In this document: positions 16,107-23,750 of the stretch, piece by piece
How the letters are laid out: each line of letters begins with the position of its first letter
How positions within the stretch are numbered: position 1 is the stretch's first letter
Notes under the pieces: model-generated
The model's input: the letters and a program-made list of their open reading frames with translations, nothing else
What the model was told of the DNA's origin: nothing
Database searches by the model: none
Origin: Candidatus Bathyarchaeota archaeon
GTDB lineage: Archaea > Thermoproteota > Bathyarchaeia > TCS64
DNA length: 25,442 nt
NCBI GenBank assembly: GCA_002726865.1
Contig: PBSW01000083.1
Location: 1 to 25,442, forward strand
Reading direction: 5' to 3'
Made by a program: the position numbers and the translations under genes

Positions 16107-16622
16107 ATGAGTGATAGCTTAAACACGAAGGTCCTCACAGAGGTCGCGATCCTTGTAGCCTTGGCAACTGTCTTGAGTTACATCCGGTTTGTGGTGTTCC
16201 CCCAAGGGGGTAGCGTCACTCTTGCGAGCATGGTTCCACTTTTAGTATTATCCTACAGGCGTGGCTGGAGAATAGGGACATTTGCCTGCCTTGTCTATGG
16301 CCTAATACAATTCTACCAAGATCCTTGGATGCTAAACTGGGCTCAGTTCATCCTAGAATATCCTATAGCCTTTAGCGTGATCGGTTTAGCTGGTATACTC
16401 AAAGGACATGAGCTGATCGGTGCAGTCATCGGCCTTGGATTGAGATTCCTAGCCCACCTCATTGCCGGCGTAGTATTCTGGAGCGAATATGCCCCTCCAG
16501 GTATATCTCCCCAACTGTATAGCATCATTTACAACGGCTCCTACATGCTGCCAGAGATCATCATAAGCATGGTCTTTGTATATATGCTGGTGAAACGCGG
16601 CATCCTAGAGATGAGCCTCTAA
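16107..16622 (+). CDS. thiT: ThiT-type thiamine transporter (ECF S component)
   Basis: A 171-residue protein with about six membrane helices. It has the ThiT segments GGSVTLASMVPLLVLSYRRG, WAQFILEYPIAF and RFLAHLIAGVVFWSEYAP, whose aromatic and acidic residues bind thiamine in the bacterial family. As an S component it needs the shared EcfA ATPases and EcfT, none of which are in this window. The ATG at 16107 has GGAGG eight bases upstream within the TPP riboswitch, so expression should rise when thiamine pyrophosphate is low. Stand-alone S genes with a riboswitch are typical of Gram-positive bacteria; in an archaeon this suggests transfer. Confidence 0.93.
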   Translation: MSDSLNTKVLTEVAILVALATVLSYIRFVVFPQGGSVTLASMVPLLVLSYRRGWRIGTFACLVYGLIQFYQDPWMLNWAQFILEYPIAFSVIGLAGILKGHELIGAVIGLGLRFLAHLIAGVVFWSEYAPPGISPQLYSIIYNGSYMLPEIIISMVFVYMLVKRGILEMSL

Positions 16623-16624
16623 TC

Positions 16625-16638
16625 TCTCTTTTTTCTTT
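16625..16638 (+). terminator. T-rich terminator after thiT
   Basis: The coding strand reads TCTCTTTTTTCTTT immediately after the thiT stop codon. This is a typical archaeal oligo-T termination site separating thiT from proBA. Confidence 0.55.
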
Positions 16639-16671
16639 AGATCTCCCAGCAAGTAGGTTTATGACACTCTT

Positions 16672-16681
16672 TTTATAGAAT
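16672..16681 (+). promoter_or_regulatory. TATA box for the proBA leader
   Basis: TTTATAGAAT lies 29 bases before an ATG at 16706. Predicted transcription start is near 16702, leaving about 120 bases of transcribed leader before proB. A second AT-rich element, CCAATAAATAC, at about 16691-16701 is an alternative. Confidence 0.45.
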
Positions 16682-16705
16682 AACCATTTCCCAATAAATA
16701 CACTT

Positions 16706-16798
16706 ATGAAGGTATCCTCCGACGGTCCGTTCGACATTAATCTTTGGCTAATGGGTCTAGCTCTGCCGCCGGTCCATGGCATACCTAAGTGCGCTTGA
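16706..16798 (+). CDS. Possible 30-residue leader peptide upstream of proB
   Basis: An ATG just after the predicted transcript start opens a 30-codon frame ending in TGA at 16796-16798. Four of the 30 residues are proline (positions 8, 21, 22 and 27), in the leader of a proline biosynthesis operon. The stop codon forms the first three bases of a hairpin that ends six bases before the proB start. This layout resembles a leader-peptide control device, but chance is not excluded: the frame is short and there is no homology evidence. Confidence 0.3.
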   Translation: MKVSSDGPFDINLWLMGLALPPVHGIPKCA

Positions 16799-16815
16799 TC
16801 CTCGGTTAGGGATCA
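16796..16815 (+). promoter_or_regulatory. Hairpin in front of the proB start
   Basis: TGATCC pairs with GGATCA around a loop of about eight bases, extendable by a T-G pair. It covers AGGG, the only ribosome-site-like sequence before GTG 16822, so folding could limit proB translation. Confidence 0.4.
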
Positions 16816-16821
16816 GCCCCC

Positions 16822-17649
16822 GTGGTGGCTTTCATGAACAAAGAGTACACTAATCGTTCTAGTTCACTGGAGAATACGAAGAGATTCGTCGTCAAGGTAG
16901 GCACCAGCAGCCTTACCGACAACAGCTCCAGGCTCGACATAGGGAAAGTGGCGAACTTGGTGAGCATGCTAATGAGAGAGAGGGAACAGGGAAGGACTCC
17001 TATCCTAGTCAGCTCGGGGGCCATCGGGGCAGGATTGGGTAAGCTGGGGCGACTGGAAAGGCCTGAGGTGATCCATGAGCTACAGGCAGCAGCAGCTGTG
17101 GGCCAGGCGATCCTGATGCAAACCTACGAGATATTTTTCAATAACTACGGACAGACCATTGCCCAGCTCCTCCTCACCATGGAGGATTTCACATTCAAGG
17201 AACGCAGGGAGAATCTTTCCAACACCTTGGAGACTCTCCTCAATTGGGGGGTTATACCCATCATCAACGAGAACGATACCGTGGCCACAGAGGAGATCAA
17301 GGTGGGGGATAATGATACTCTAGGCTCTTTCGTGGCCCTGGGGGCAAAGGCCGAGCTCATGGTGATCCTCACTGATGTGGACGGGTTATACACAGGCAAC
17401 CCCTCTGACGATGAGGGTGAGCTCGTAGACATTGTGGAGGAGATCACTGAGGAGGTTGAGGGCTGGGCCAGCCACGCGGGGAAGGGATTCGGTGGCATGT
17501 ATACTAAGGTTCAGGCAGCGAAGCGTCTCTCCCAGGGCGGAATCGCTACGGTCATTGCTAATACTAACACTCCCAATGCTTTGGCTAAGGTTCTCAAAGG
17601 GGAGATAGGCACCCTATTCCTGCCTAACCGAGGAGACAATGATGAGTGA
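16822..17649 (+). CDS. proB: Glutamate 5-kinase, short form without PUA domain
   Basis: Phosphorylates L-glutamate to glutamyl 5-phosphate, the first step to proline. The amino-acid-kinase fold shows VVKVGTSSLTD near the start, SSGAIGAG, INENDTV and GDNDTLGSFVA, LTDVDGLYTGNP and GFGGMYTKVQAA. The 275 residues end where the C-terminal PUA domain of the 367-residue E. coli enzyme would begin, a known shorter form. The start is GTG 16822; ATG 16834, with GGTGG six bases before it, is an equally good choice. The stop overlaps the proA start by 11 bases, so the two are coupled. ProB/ProA proline synthesis is uncommon in archaea and suggests a bacterial source. Confidence 0.95.
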   Translation: MVAFMNKEYTNRSSSLENTKRFVVKVGTSSLTDNSSRLDIGKVANLVSMLMREREQGRTPILVSSGAIGAGLGKLGRLERPEVIHELQAAAAVGQAILMQTYEIFFNNYGQTIAQLLLTMEDFTFKERRENLSNTLETLLNWGVIPIINENDTVATEEIKVGDNDTLGSFVALGAKAELMVILTDVDGLYTGNPSDDEGELVDIVEEITEEVEGWASHAGKGFGGMYTKVQAAKRLSQGGIATVIANTNTPNALAKVLKGEIGTLFLPNRGDNDE

Positions 17650-18958
17650 TATCACCCAGAAAGCGAAAATGGCACGAGAGGCCTCATATGCCCTCGCGAA
17701 GCTCCCGGGAGCCGTCAGGATCAATGAACTTGAAAAAGTGGCCGAAGGAATCTGGAGCCAAAGGGAGACCATCCTGAAGGCCAACGTCCGGGACCTCGAG
17801 GCTGCCGAGGAGATGCTTAAGAGAGGGGAGATCACGGGCGCTATGCTCAAGCGCCTCGAGTTAAACCCTGAAAAGATTCGTGGAATAGTCGAGATGGTAC
17901 GGGGAGTTGCCTCCCAGGAGGACCCCCTGGGTAAGACTGACTATGCCATGGAGCTGGACGAAGGCCTAGAGCTCTTCCGTGTATCCTCCCCTATCGGGGT
18001 GATCGCCGTAATCTTCGAGTCTAGGCCTGATGCCTTGGTACAGATCGCAAGCCTCTGCCTAAAGTCCGGGAACTGCGTCCTACTGAAGGGAGGGAGCGAG
18101 GCCCAGAACACGAATCTGCGGCTATTCGAGATCATCCGGGAGTCTACTAACGTTGTGCCCGGGGGCTGGATTCACATCGTGGAAGAAAGAAGGGAGGTGG
18201 GTGAGATCCTAAAAATGGACGACCAGGTGGACCTTATCGTGCCCCGGGGGAGCAACAAGTTTGTCCGATATATCCAGAACAATACCCGGATACCCGTTAT
18301 GGGACACGCAGAGGGAGTCTGCCACGTCTACGTGGACTCTGAGGCCGACGTCTCTATGGCCATTGACGTCTGCTACGACGCCAAGGTTCAGTACCCCTCA
18401 GTCTGTAATGCTGTGGACGCTATTCTGATCCACAAGGAGGTCGCTCCCCGCTTCCTACCGGGAATGGTGGACCGGTTCCTGCGTAGGGGTGTGGAGGTGA
18501 GGGGGGATGCAAGGGTTCGAGAGATCGTGACTGACGGGGTGCTCGATACGACCGACGAGGACTGGGGTGCGGAGTATCTCGATTACGTTGTCGCTATCAA
18601 GGTCGTAGATACCATGAAGGAAGCTGTTGACCACGTCAACACCTACGGCTCTCACCACACCGACGCCATCATCACCTCCAACGAGAATACCGCTCTCGAA
18701 TTCCTAGAGTCCGTGGACTCAGCAGGAGTTTTCTGGAATGCCTCAACCCGGTTCGCCGATGGATACAGGTACGGATTCGGCTCAGAGCTCGGGATAAGCA
18801 CGGGGAAGATCCACGTCCGGGGGCCAACTGGCCTCGAGGGGCTCACCACCTATAAGTACTACCTCAGGGGCGGGGGACACACCGTAGTTAACTATGCCGC
18901 CGGGGGGAACAGAACGTTCACCCATAGGCCCCTGGGTCTTAAATGGAGGAAAAAGTGA
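17639..18958 (+). CDS. proA: Glutamate-5-semialdehyde dehydrogenase (gamma-glutamyl phosphate reductase)
   Basis: Reduces glutamyl 5-phosphate with NADPH to glutamate semialdehyde, which cyclises toward proline. The 439-residue protein matches the family in length. It carries SPIGVIAVIFESRPD, LKGGSEAQNTN, DLIVPRGSNKFVRYI and the catalytic Cys in QYPSVCNAVDAIL, followed by RFADGYRYGFGSELGIS and KIHVRGPTGLEGLTTYKY. Two ATGs in tandem (17639, 17642) can start it, with GAGGAG upstream inside proB. No proC is nearby, so the last reduction is encoded elsewhere. It is convergent with the small cysteine protein gene that ends 18 bases downstream. Confidence 0.96.
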   Translation: MMSDITQKAKMAREASYALAKLPGAVRINELEKVAEGIWSQRETILKANVRDLEAAEEMLKRGEITGAMLKRLELNPEKIRGIVEMVRGVASQEDPLGKTDYAMELDEGLELFRVSSPIGVIAVIFESRPDALVQIASLCLKSGNCVLLKGGSEAQNTNLRLFEIIRESTNVVPGGWIHIVEERREVGEILKMDDQVDLIVPRGSNKFVRYIQNNTRIPVMGHAEGVCHVYVDSEADVSMAIDVCYDAKVQYPSVCNAVDAILIHKEVAPRFLPGMVDRFLRRGVEVRGDARVREIVTDGVLDTTDEDWGAEYLDYVVAIKVVDTMKEAVDHVNTYGSHHTDAIITSNENTALEFLESVDSAGVFWNASTRFADGYRYGFGSELGISTGKIHVRGPTGLEGLTTYKYYLRGGGHTVVNYAAGGNRTFTHRPLGLKWRKK

Positions 18959-18975
18959 GAATACGAGTCTCTACA

Positions 18976-19134
18976 TCAAACTTTCGTCCAGCGACCATCC
19001 TTGGTGCATTCGCCGTCCCTGTAGAACTGACAGACCTCGCGGCAATATCTCGCCTCCGAGATGTTGTAGATCTCCTTATTGGTCTGGGCCCTCTCGCAGT
19101 CCTTGGCTATAAGCCTTGAAGGATCCATCACCAT
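18976..19134 (-). CDS. Small four-cysteine protein, 52 residues, unknown function
   Basis: Not recognised. The frame encodes 52 residues with cysteines at 13, 31, 35 and 43 (C-x17-C-x3-C-x7-C), in the context RYCREVCQFYRDGEC near the C-terminus, with many charged residues and no membrane helix. Four spaced cysteines in so short a protein suggest zinc binding or, less likely, an Fe-S cluster. The ATG at 19134 has a G-rich ribosome site (GGGGGG) six bases upstream, and codon use looks like that of neighbouring genes, so it is probably real. It lies downstream of the ABC exporter genes on the same strand, after an oligo-T run, and may be separately transcribed. Confidence 0.65.
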   Translation of the reverse strand: MVMDPSRLIAKDCERAQTNKEIYNISEARYCREVCQFYRDGECTKDGRWTKV

Positions 19135-19276
19135 ATTGTTCCCCCCGAGAGATCAACTTGAATGCCTCGCCTGGGGTACTGGAAATATCTGCAAAGGGGA
19201 TAAAGAAGCTTCGGATAATGGTCTGAAAACGGTAGACGACGGAGTCAGATTATGTTTTTAAGGCCGAGAGTACGAG

Positions 19277-19282
19277 AAAAAA
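19277..19282 (-). terminator. Oligo-T terminator after the ABC exporter genes
   Basis: The minus strand has TTTTTT inside CCCTTTTTTCTCG, about 36 bases after the stop of the second exporter gene. It likely ends the padR-ABC transcript. The remaining gap down to the small cysteine gene shows no other gene. Confidence 0.5.
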
Positions 19283-19318
19283 GGGAGAAAATTGAGTCCG
19301 GGGCAATTTGGACTAACC

Positions 19319-21484
19319 CTATCTACCCCCAAACCGTCTCCGCATCTGTTTTAGCTGTTCCTGGGAGATGTAGTACTTGCCTTGGTTTTCCACGAGGAGC
19401 CCCGACTGGCCTATATGATCTTGGAGCATCATCCAAAACTTGGGGGGGAGCCCCAGCTCCTCTGATGTCATCGCTGACTCGGGGGAGGTGGCTCCCTTTT
19501 TAATAAAGATATCCACGATCTCCAGTAATCTCTCGTGCCCCCTGACAGACTTTGGCCCATGCCCAATCATCTGGGGTTCGCTTTGATGGATATGGAGTCT
19601 CTGGGGCTCCGCGGGGGTGAGTCTGATGGGCTTTAGGTCACCACCATTGGTGCCCTTAAACTGACTCATATAGACTCTGTAGTAAAAACCCCTCATCTTC
19701 ATGAGCTCTCCGTGGGTGCCCCGCTCGATAATCTCCCCGTCGTCGATGACAAGAACCCTGTCCGCACGGCGGATGGTACTCAGCCTATGGGCGATGACAA
19801 AACTCGTCCTCCCCCTCATGAGGTTGCGGAATGCCTTCTGTATCTGGATCTCGGTACGGGTATCAACGCTGCTGGTGGCCTCATCTAGGATTAGTATCGC
19901 GGGGTCGGCGACGAGTGCCCGGGCGATGTTGATGAGTTGCCTCTGGCCCAGGCTCAGGTTACCGGCCCTCTCGTTGAGCTGTGTCTCGTAGCCCTTTGGG
20001 AGGCGTCGTATGAAGCTGTCCGCGTTTGCGAGTTCTGCTGCATGGATGCACTCCCCGTCGGAGGCATCTAACCTGCCATACCTAATGTTCTCCATCACCG
20101 TGCCGCTGAATAGGAAGACGTCTTGGAGCACGATGCCCAGCTGGCGCCGCAGGTCGCCTTTCCGCATCTCCCTAATATCGGTGCCGTCGATTTTGATGCT
20201 TCCACCCTTGATATCGTAGAACCGGGTAAGAAGGTTCACAATCGTGGTCTTTCCCGCCCCCGTGGGGCCCACAAGGGCAATGGTCTGCTCGGGATCAGCC
20301 CGGAGGCTAATGTTTTTGATCACAGGAACTCCCTTAACGTACTCGAAATCCACGTCCTGGAACTCGACAAGGCCTTGAAAGTCGTCCACTGTGATGGCAT
20401 CTGGCGCATCCGTCAGATCTGGCACAGTGTCGATGACCTCGAAGATACGCTCGGCCCCTGCGAGGGCTGACTGGATGCTGTTGTAGATGTTGCTGAACTG
20501 GCGAAGGGGATCGGCGAAGCGCCTGCTGTAGGTGATGAATGTCGCGATGAGGCCTACCGTGGCCATCCCCTGGAGGGTCATCCAGGAGCCTATGCCTGCC
20601 ACGATGGCGATGTTGGCGTTGCTCAGTATGCTCATCAGCGGGAACATAAGCATCGCGTAGGTGTTCGCCTTTACACTGATCTCCTTCACGGTCTCGTTGA
20701 ATGAGTCGAACTTCCTGTTCACGGACTCTTGCTGCTCGAAGGCGATGACCACCCTCTGCCCTGTGATGGTCTCTTGCATGATGCTGTTGAGGGAGCCCAT
20801 CTCGGCCATCAGGGCCCGGAACCCTGTACGGGTCCTCTTACCCACCACGGCAGTGAGGGTCACCATCACCGGGAAGACGACGAGGCTCGCTAATGCCAAC
20901 CAGGCGTTGAGGGCAAACATCATCACAAGGATTCCTACAAGGGTGATGGCGCTGCTGATGAGTGCTGTCACGTTCTGGGAGATGGCCCTCCCGATCGCGT
21001 CCACGTCGTTGGTGAGCCGGCTCATAAGGTCCCCGGACATTCTCCCGTCGAAAAAGCTGATGCTTAGGGTCTGCATATGCTCGAAGAGCTCCCTCCTCAG
21101 CTTCCTGAGGCTTCTCTGGCTGATGATGGCCATGACCCACCCCGAGGCTATGGATACTAGGGAGCTAAACAGGTAGATCCCAGCGAGCTGTATGGAAATC
21201 CTGATAAGCCCCTGGAGGTCACCCGGGATAATTGTGGTATCAATGGCCACCCCGATGAGGTATGGCCCCGCTAGGGCAAGCAACGAGCTCACCGCGGTCA
21301 ACACTGAGATGATCACCAGAAGGGCCCGGTAGTCACCTAGATATCTTACAAGCCTGTTGAAGGTTCCCCTCGAATCCTTGGCCTTCTCGATGGCGCCCCC
21401 TGAATGAGGGCCTCTACCCATCATTGATCTAGGGCGGGTCTGTAGCTTCCCGTCTCTGCCTCCCCGTCTCCCTTGGTCTCTCAA
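19319..21484 (-). CDS. ABC exporter half-transporter with canonical ATP site and C-terminal winged-helix extension
   Basis: A 721-residue fused membrane/ATPase protein. After a basic N-terminal tail (about 1-45) come six membrane helices (about 50-340), then the ATPase domain with Walker A GPTGAGKTT, Q-loop, signature LSLGQ, Walker B LILDEATSSVD with the catalytic Glu, and switch His in VIAHRLS. It pairs with the upstream gene as a heterodimeric exporter. Unusually, about 115 residues follow the ATPase domain: a His-containing linker, then a predicted winged helix (about 655-715) with MTSEELGLPPKFWMMLQDHI and a YYIS wing. Its TTG start overlaps the upstream stop (TTGA). The substrate is unknown, probably a drug or lipid-like compound. 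Confidence 0.92.
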   Translation of the reverse strand: MRDQGRRGGRDGKLQTRPRSMMGRGPHSGGAIEKAKDSRGTFNRLVRYLGDYRALLVIISVLTAVSSLLALAGPYLIGVAIDTTIIPGDLQGLIRISIQLAGIYLFSSLVSIASGWVMAIISQRSLRKLRRELFEHMQTLSISFFDGRMSGDLMSRLTNDVDAIGRAISQNVTALISSAITLVGILVMMFALNAWLALASLVVFPVMVTLTAVVGKRTRTGFRALMAEMGSLNSIMQETITGQRVVIAFEQQESVNRKFDSFNETVKEISVKANTYAMLMFPLMSILSNANIAIVAGIGSWMTLQGMATVGLIATFITYSRRFADPLRQFSNIYNSIQSALAGAERIFEVIDTVPDLTDAPDAITVDDFQGLVEFQDVDFEYVKGVPVIKNISLRADPEQTIALVGPTGAGKTTIVNLLTRFYDIKGGSIKIDGTDIREMRKGDLRRQLGIVLQDVFLFSGTVMENIRYGRLDASDGECIHAAELANADSFIRRLPKGYETQLNERAGNLSLGQRQLINIARALVADPAILILDEATSSVDTRTEIQIQKAFRNLMRGRTSFVIAHRLSTIRRADRVLVIDDGEIIERGTHGELMKMRGFYYRVYMSQFKGTNGGDLKPIRLTPAEPQRLHIHQSEPQMIGHGPKSVRGHERLLEIVDIFIKKGATSPESAMTSEELGLPPKFWMMLQDHIGQSGLLVENQGKYYISQEQLKQMRRRFGGR

Positions 21485-23223
21485 TCCTCAGCACCCCCGT
21501 CGCCGAGCTGGCTCTCAAATATCTCCTGATATATGGAACTCGTGTCCATGAGCTCTGCGTGTCTCCCCTCGGCGGCGATCTTGCCGTCGTCCAGGACCAG
21601 TATCTTGTCGGCCTTGAGGACGGTGCTGATCCTCTGGGCAACTATAAAGCTGGTTGTGTCTCCTAGCAGAGACTCCAAGGCGTTCTCGATCTCAGCCTCC
21701 GTCTCGACGTCGACGGCGCTGGTGCTGTCGTCCAATATCAGTATCTTGGGCTTCACGAGGAGTACCCGGGCTATCGCGAGGCGCTGTTTCTGGCCTCCGC
21801 TTAGGTTGACCCCCCGCTGTTCCACTATGGTATCGTAGCCCTCGGGAAACGCCATGATGAAATCGTGGGCCTGGGCGATTTTGGCTACCTCGAGCATCTC
21901 TTCCTCTGAGGCGTCGGGCTTCCCATACTTTATGTTGTCCCTGATGGTGCCGCTGAAAAGGATTGCCTCCTGGAGGCTGATCCCTATATGGCCTCGGAGA
22001 TTGTATATCTTAATGTCCTTAACGTCGACCCCGTCTACCGTGACGCGCCCTCCACTAGTATCGTAGAACCTGGGGATCAGATTGATGAGGCTGGATTTCC
22101 CAGAGCCAGTCTGGCCGAGGAGGGCCACCTTTTCTCCTGGCTCTGCTGTGAAGCTGATGCCGGTGAGGACGGGATCTCCCCCATCGTCCCTGTAGGAGAA
22201 TGTCACGTTCTCGAATGCCACTCTCCCCCGGATATCGTCTAAGGACACGGCGTCTGGACTGTCTTGGACCTCCGACACAGAGTTAACGACTTCCATGATC
22301 CTGGTCGCCGATGCGCCGGCTCCCGAGAAGTGAGCCGCCATCATGGCGAGCATGAGGACGGGGAACATCGTTGCAAACAGGTAGTTGGTGAAGGCCATGA
22401 TCTGGCCCACCGAGGTAGTGCCCGTGAATACTTGGAGTCCGCCATAGTAAATGATGGCGACGGTGCCCAAGTTCATCAGTGTTATGATAATGGGGAAGAA
22501 TGTGCTGATGTACTGGGTCATCTTTAGGGAGATCTCAAAGAGCTCGGTGTTGGCCTTCTCGAACCGCTGGTTCTCATGGTCGCTCCTAACAAAGGCCTTA
22601 ACAACCCGGATCCCCGTGAGATTCTCCTGGAGAACTTGGTTTAGGTAGTCCAGCCGCTCCTGGACCTTGGAGAAGAGGGGCCTCAAAAGCCTGATGAAAA
22701 ACAAGAGTAGTACCAAGGTAACCGGCAGCAGGGCGAGGATCACTAATGCGAGGCTGGGGTTGGTGGCGAACATGATCCCGTAGCTCCCCAGGAACATGAG
22801 GGGAGCTCTGGTGAACATCCTGAGCCCCATTGAAACCACTGTCTGGATCATGTTAAGGTCGCTGGTGAGTCTCGTGAGGAGTTGCCCCGTGTTGAGGTCG
22901 TCCAGGTTGCCGAAGCTGAAGGTCTGAATCTTCTTGAATATCGCCTCCCGGAGGTCCGCCTCGAATCCCCGGGACGCCTTCACAGAGTAATAGGTGTTTG
23001 CAATGGATAGGGCTGCGCTAAGGACGCTCGCCCCGATCATGGATAGGCTCGTCCACAGGATGATGTTCATGTCTTGCTGGGCGACGCCGTTATCGATGAT
23101 GGTTTGAACCATCCGGGGGATGGATAGGTCAGCTATGACGACGAAGGCTAACATTACCGATGCAATGATGGCTTCTTTCTTGTGAGGGTAGAGATACTTG
23201 AGAACTTTTCCAAAGTCCCCCAT
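21481..23223 (-). CDS. ABC exporter half-transporter with degenerate ATP site
   Basis: A 580-residue protein with six membrane helices (about 17-305) and an ATPase domain from about 335. Walker A is GQTGSGKSS and the signature is the intact LSGGQ. However, the Walker B catalytic Glu is replaced by Asp (LILDDSTSAVD) and the switch His by Gln (FIVAQRIS). This is the pattern of the non-hydrolysing site in heterodimeric exporters such as TM287/288, LmrCD and BmrCD, and it complements the downstream subunit, which has a canonical Glu/His but the altered LSLGQ signature. It starts 3 bases after the padR stop, so one regulated operon is likely. It sits in the cytoplasmic membrane; the substrate is unknown. 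Confidence 0.94.
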   Translation of the reverse strand: MGDFGKVLKYLYPHKKEAIIASVMLAFVVIADLSIPRMVQTIIDNGVAQQDMNIILWTSLSMIGASVLSAALSIANTYYSVKASRGFEADLREAIFKKIQTFSFGNLDDLNTGQLLTRLTSDLNMIQTVVSMGLRMFTRAPLMFLGSYGIMFATNPSLALVILALLPVTLVLLLFFIRLLRPLFSKVQERLDYLNQVLQENLTGIRVVKAFVRSDHENQRFEKANTELFEISLKMTQYISTFFPIIITLMNLGTVAIIYYGGLQVFTGTTSVGQIMAFTNYLFATMFPVLMLAMMAAHFSGAGASATRIMEVVNSVSEVQDSPDAVSLDDIRGRVAFENVTFSYRDDGGDPVLTGISFTAEPGEKVALLGQTGSGKSSLINLIPRFYDTSGGRVTVDGVDVKDIKIYNLRGHIGISLQEAILFSGTIRDNIKYGKPDASEEEMLEVAKIAQAHDFIMAFPEGYDTIVEQRGVNLSGGQKQRLAIARVLLVKPKILILDDSTSAVDVETEAEIENALESLLGDTTSFIVAQRISTVLKADKILVLDDGKIAAEGRHAELMDTSSIYQEIFESQLGDGGAED

Positions 23224-23226
23224 AGT

Positions 23227-23694
23227 CTAGGAGTCAATCTCCCTGATCTCGTTGACGGCGGAGTCCAGCGCGGCCTTTAACCCTTCGGATGCTTCGTCAT
23301 TCCCCTTGTGCATCATATAGTTCTCCTCAACTGCGTCCAGCAGGGCTCCAAGGCTCTCGTAGAGTTCTCCAGGCATCCCCATGTGGATCCTCCAGTACAT
23401 CTTCCGGAGGTTCAAGTTCCTGCTTTTCAGGTGATCTCCATGGGAGAGGACCTCCTTAACATACTCCCTGCCGGCATCAGTTATCTTAAACCGTTTCAGG
23501 TTGGGGTCTTCGTCCAGGTGAACCTTGATTAGCCCCTTCTCCTGCATATGGGAAAGCAGGGGATAGATGCTTCCTGGGCTGGGCCTCCAGTCCGCGAACT
23601 CCTCAATTTTGTCCGCAATCTCGCTCCCCGATATTGGTCCCTCCTTCAGGAACTGGAAGCTAAGATGTCTCAGGAGCCCCCTGGGTACGCCTAT
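23227..23694 (-). CDS. PadR-family transcriptional regulator; start codon unclear
   Basis: The conserved PadR winged helix reads RGLLRHLSFQFLKEGP, SGSEIADKIEE and the hallmark SPGSIYPLLSHMQEKGLI, followed by a charged C-terminal helix (about 95-155). The first ATG in frame (23547) lies inside the hallmark and would remove most of the DNA-binding domain, so the gene must begin upstream. The frame is open back to a TGA near 23739, but it has no ATG, GTG or TTG; the AUA at 23694 sits at the expected N-terminus, a few bases after the predicted transcript start. I mark the start there provisionally. PadR proteins repress adjacent drug exporters (LmrR with LmrCD), and the two exporter genes follow directly. 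Confidence 0.85.
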   Translation of the reverse strand: MGVPRGLLRHLSFQFLKEGPISGSEIADKIEEFADWRPSPGSIYPLLSHMQEKGLIKVHLDEDPNLKRFKITDAGREYVKEVLSHGDHLKSRNLNLRKMYWRIHMGMPGELYESLGALLDAVEENYMMHKGNDEASEGLKAALDSAVNEIREIDS

Positions 23695-23722
23695 TCGTGG
23701 ATACTTGCCTCTTGATGTACTG

Positions 23723-23728
23723 TTTATA
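23723..23728 (-). promoter_or_regulatory. TATA box for padR-ABC
   Basis: TATAAA on the minus strand. Transcription should start near 23699, giving almost no leader before the PadR N-terminus. Confidence 0.5.
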
Positions 23729-23738
23729 CAATATCACT

Positions 23739-23750
23739 TCCGATATCGGA
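23739..23750. promoter_or_regulatory. Candidate PadR operator, perfect 12-base palindrome
   Basis: TCCGATATCGGA is fully self-complementary and lies 10 bases upstream of the padR TATA box, where BRE and TFB would bind. A repressor bound here would block initiation, consistent with PadR autoregulation. A looser repeat, GATAC and GTATC 18 bases apart (23749-23776), overlaps it. Confidence 0.4.
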
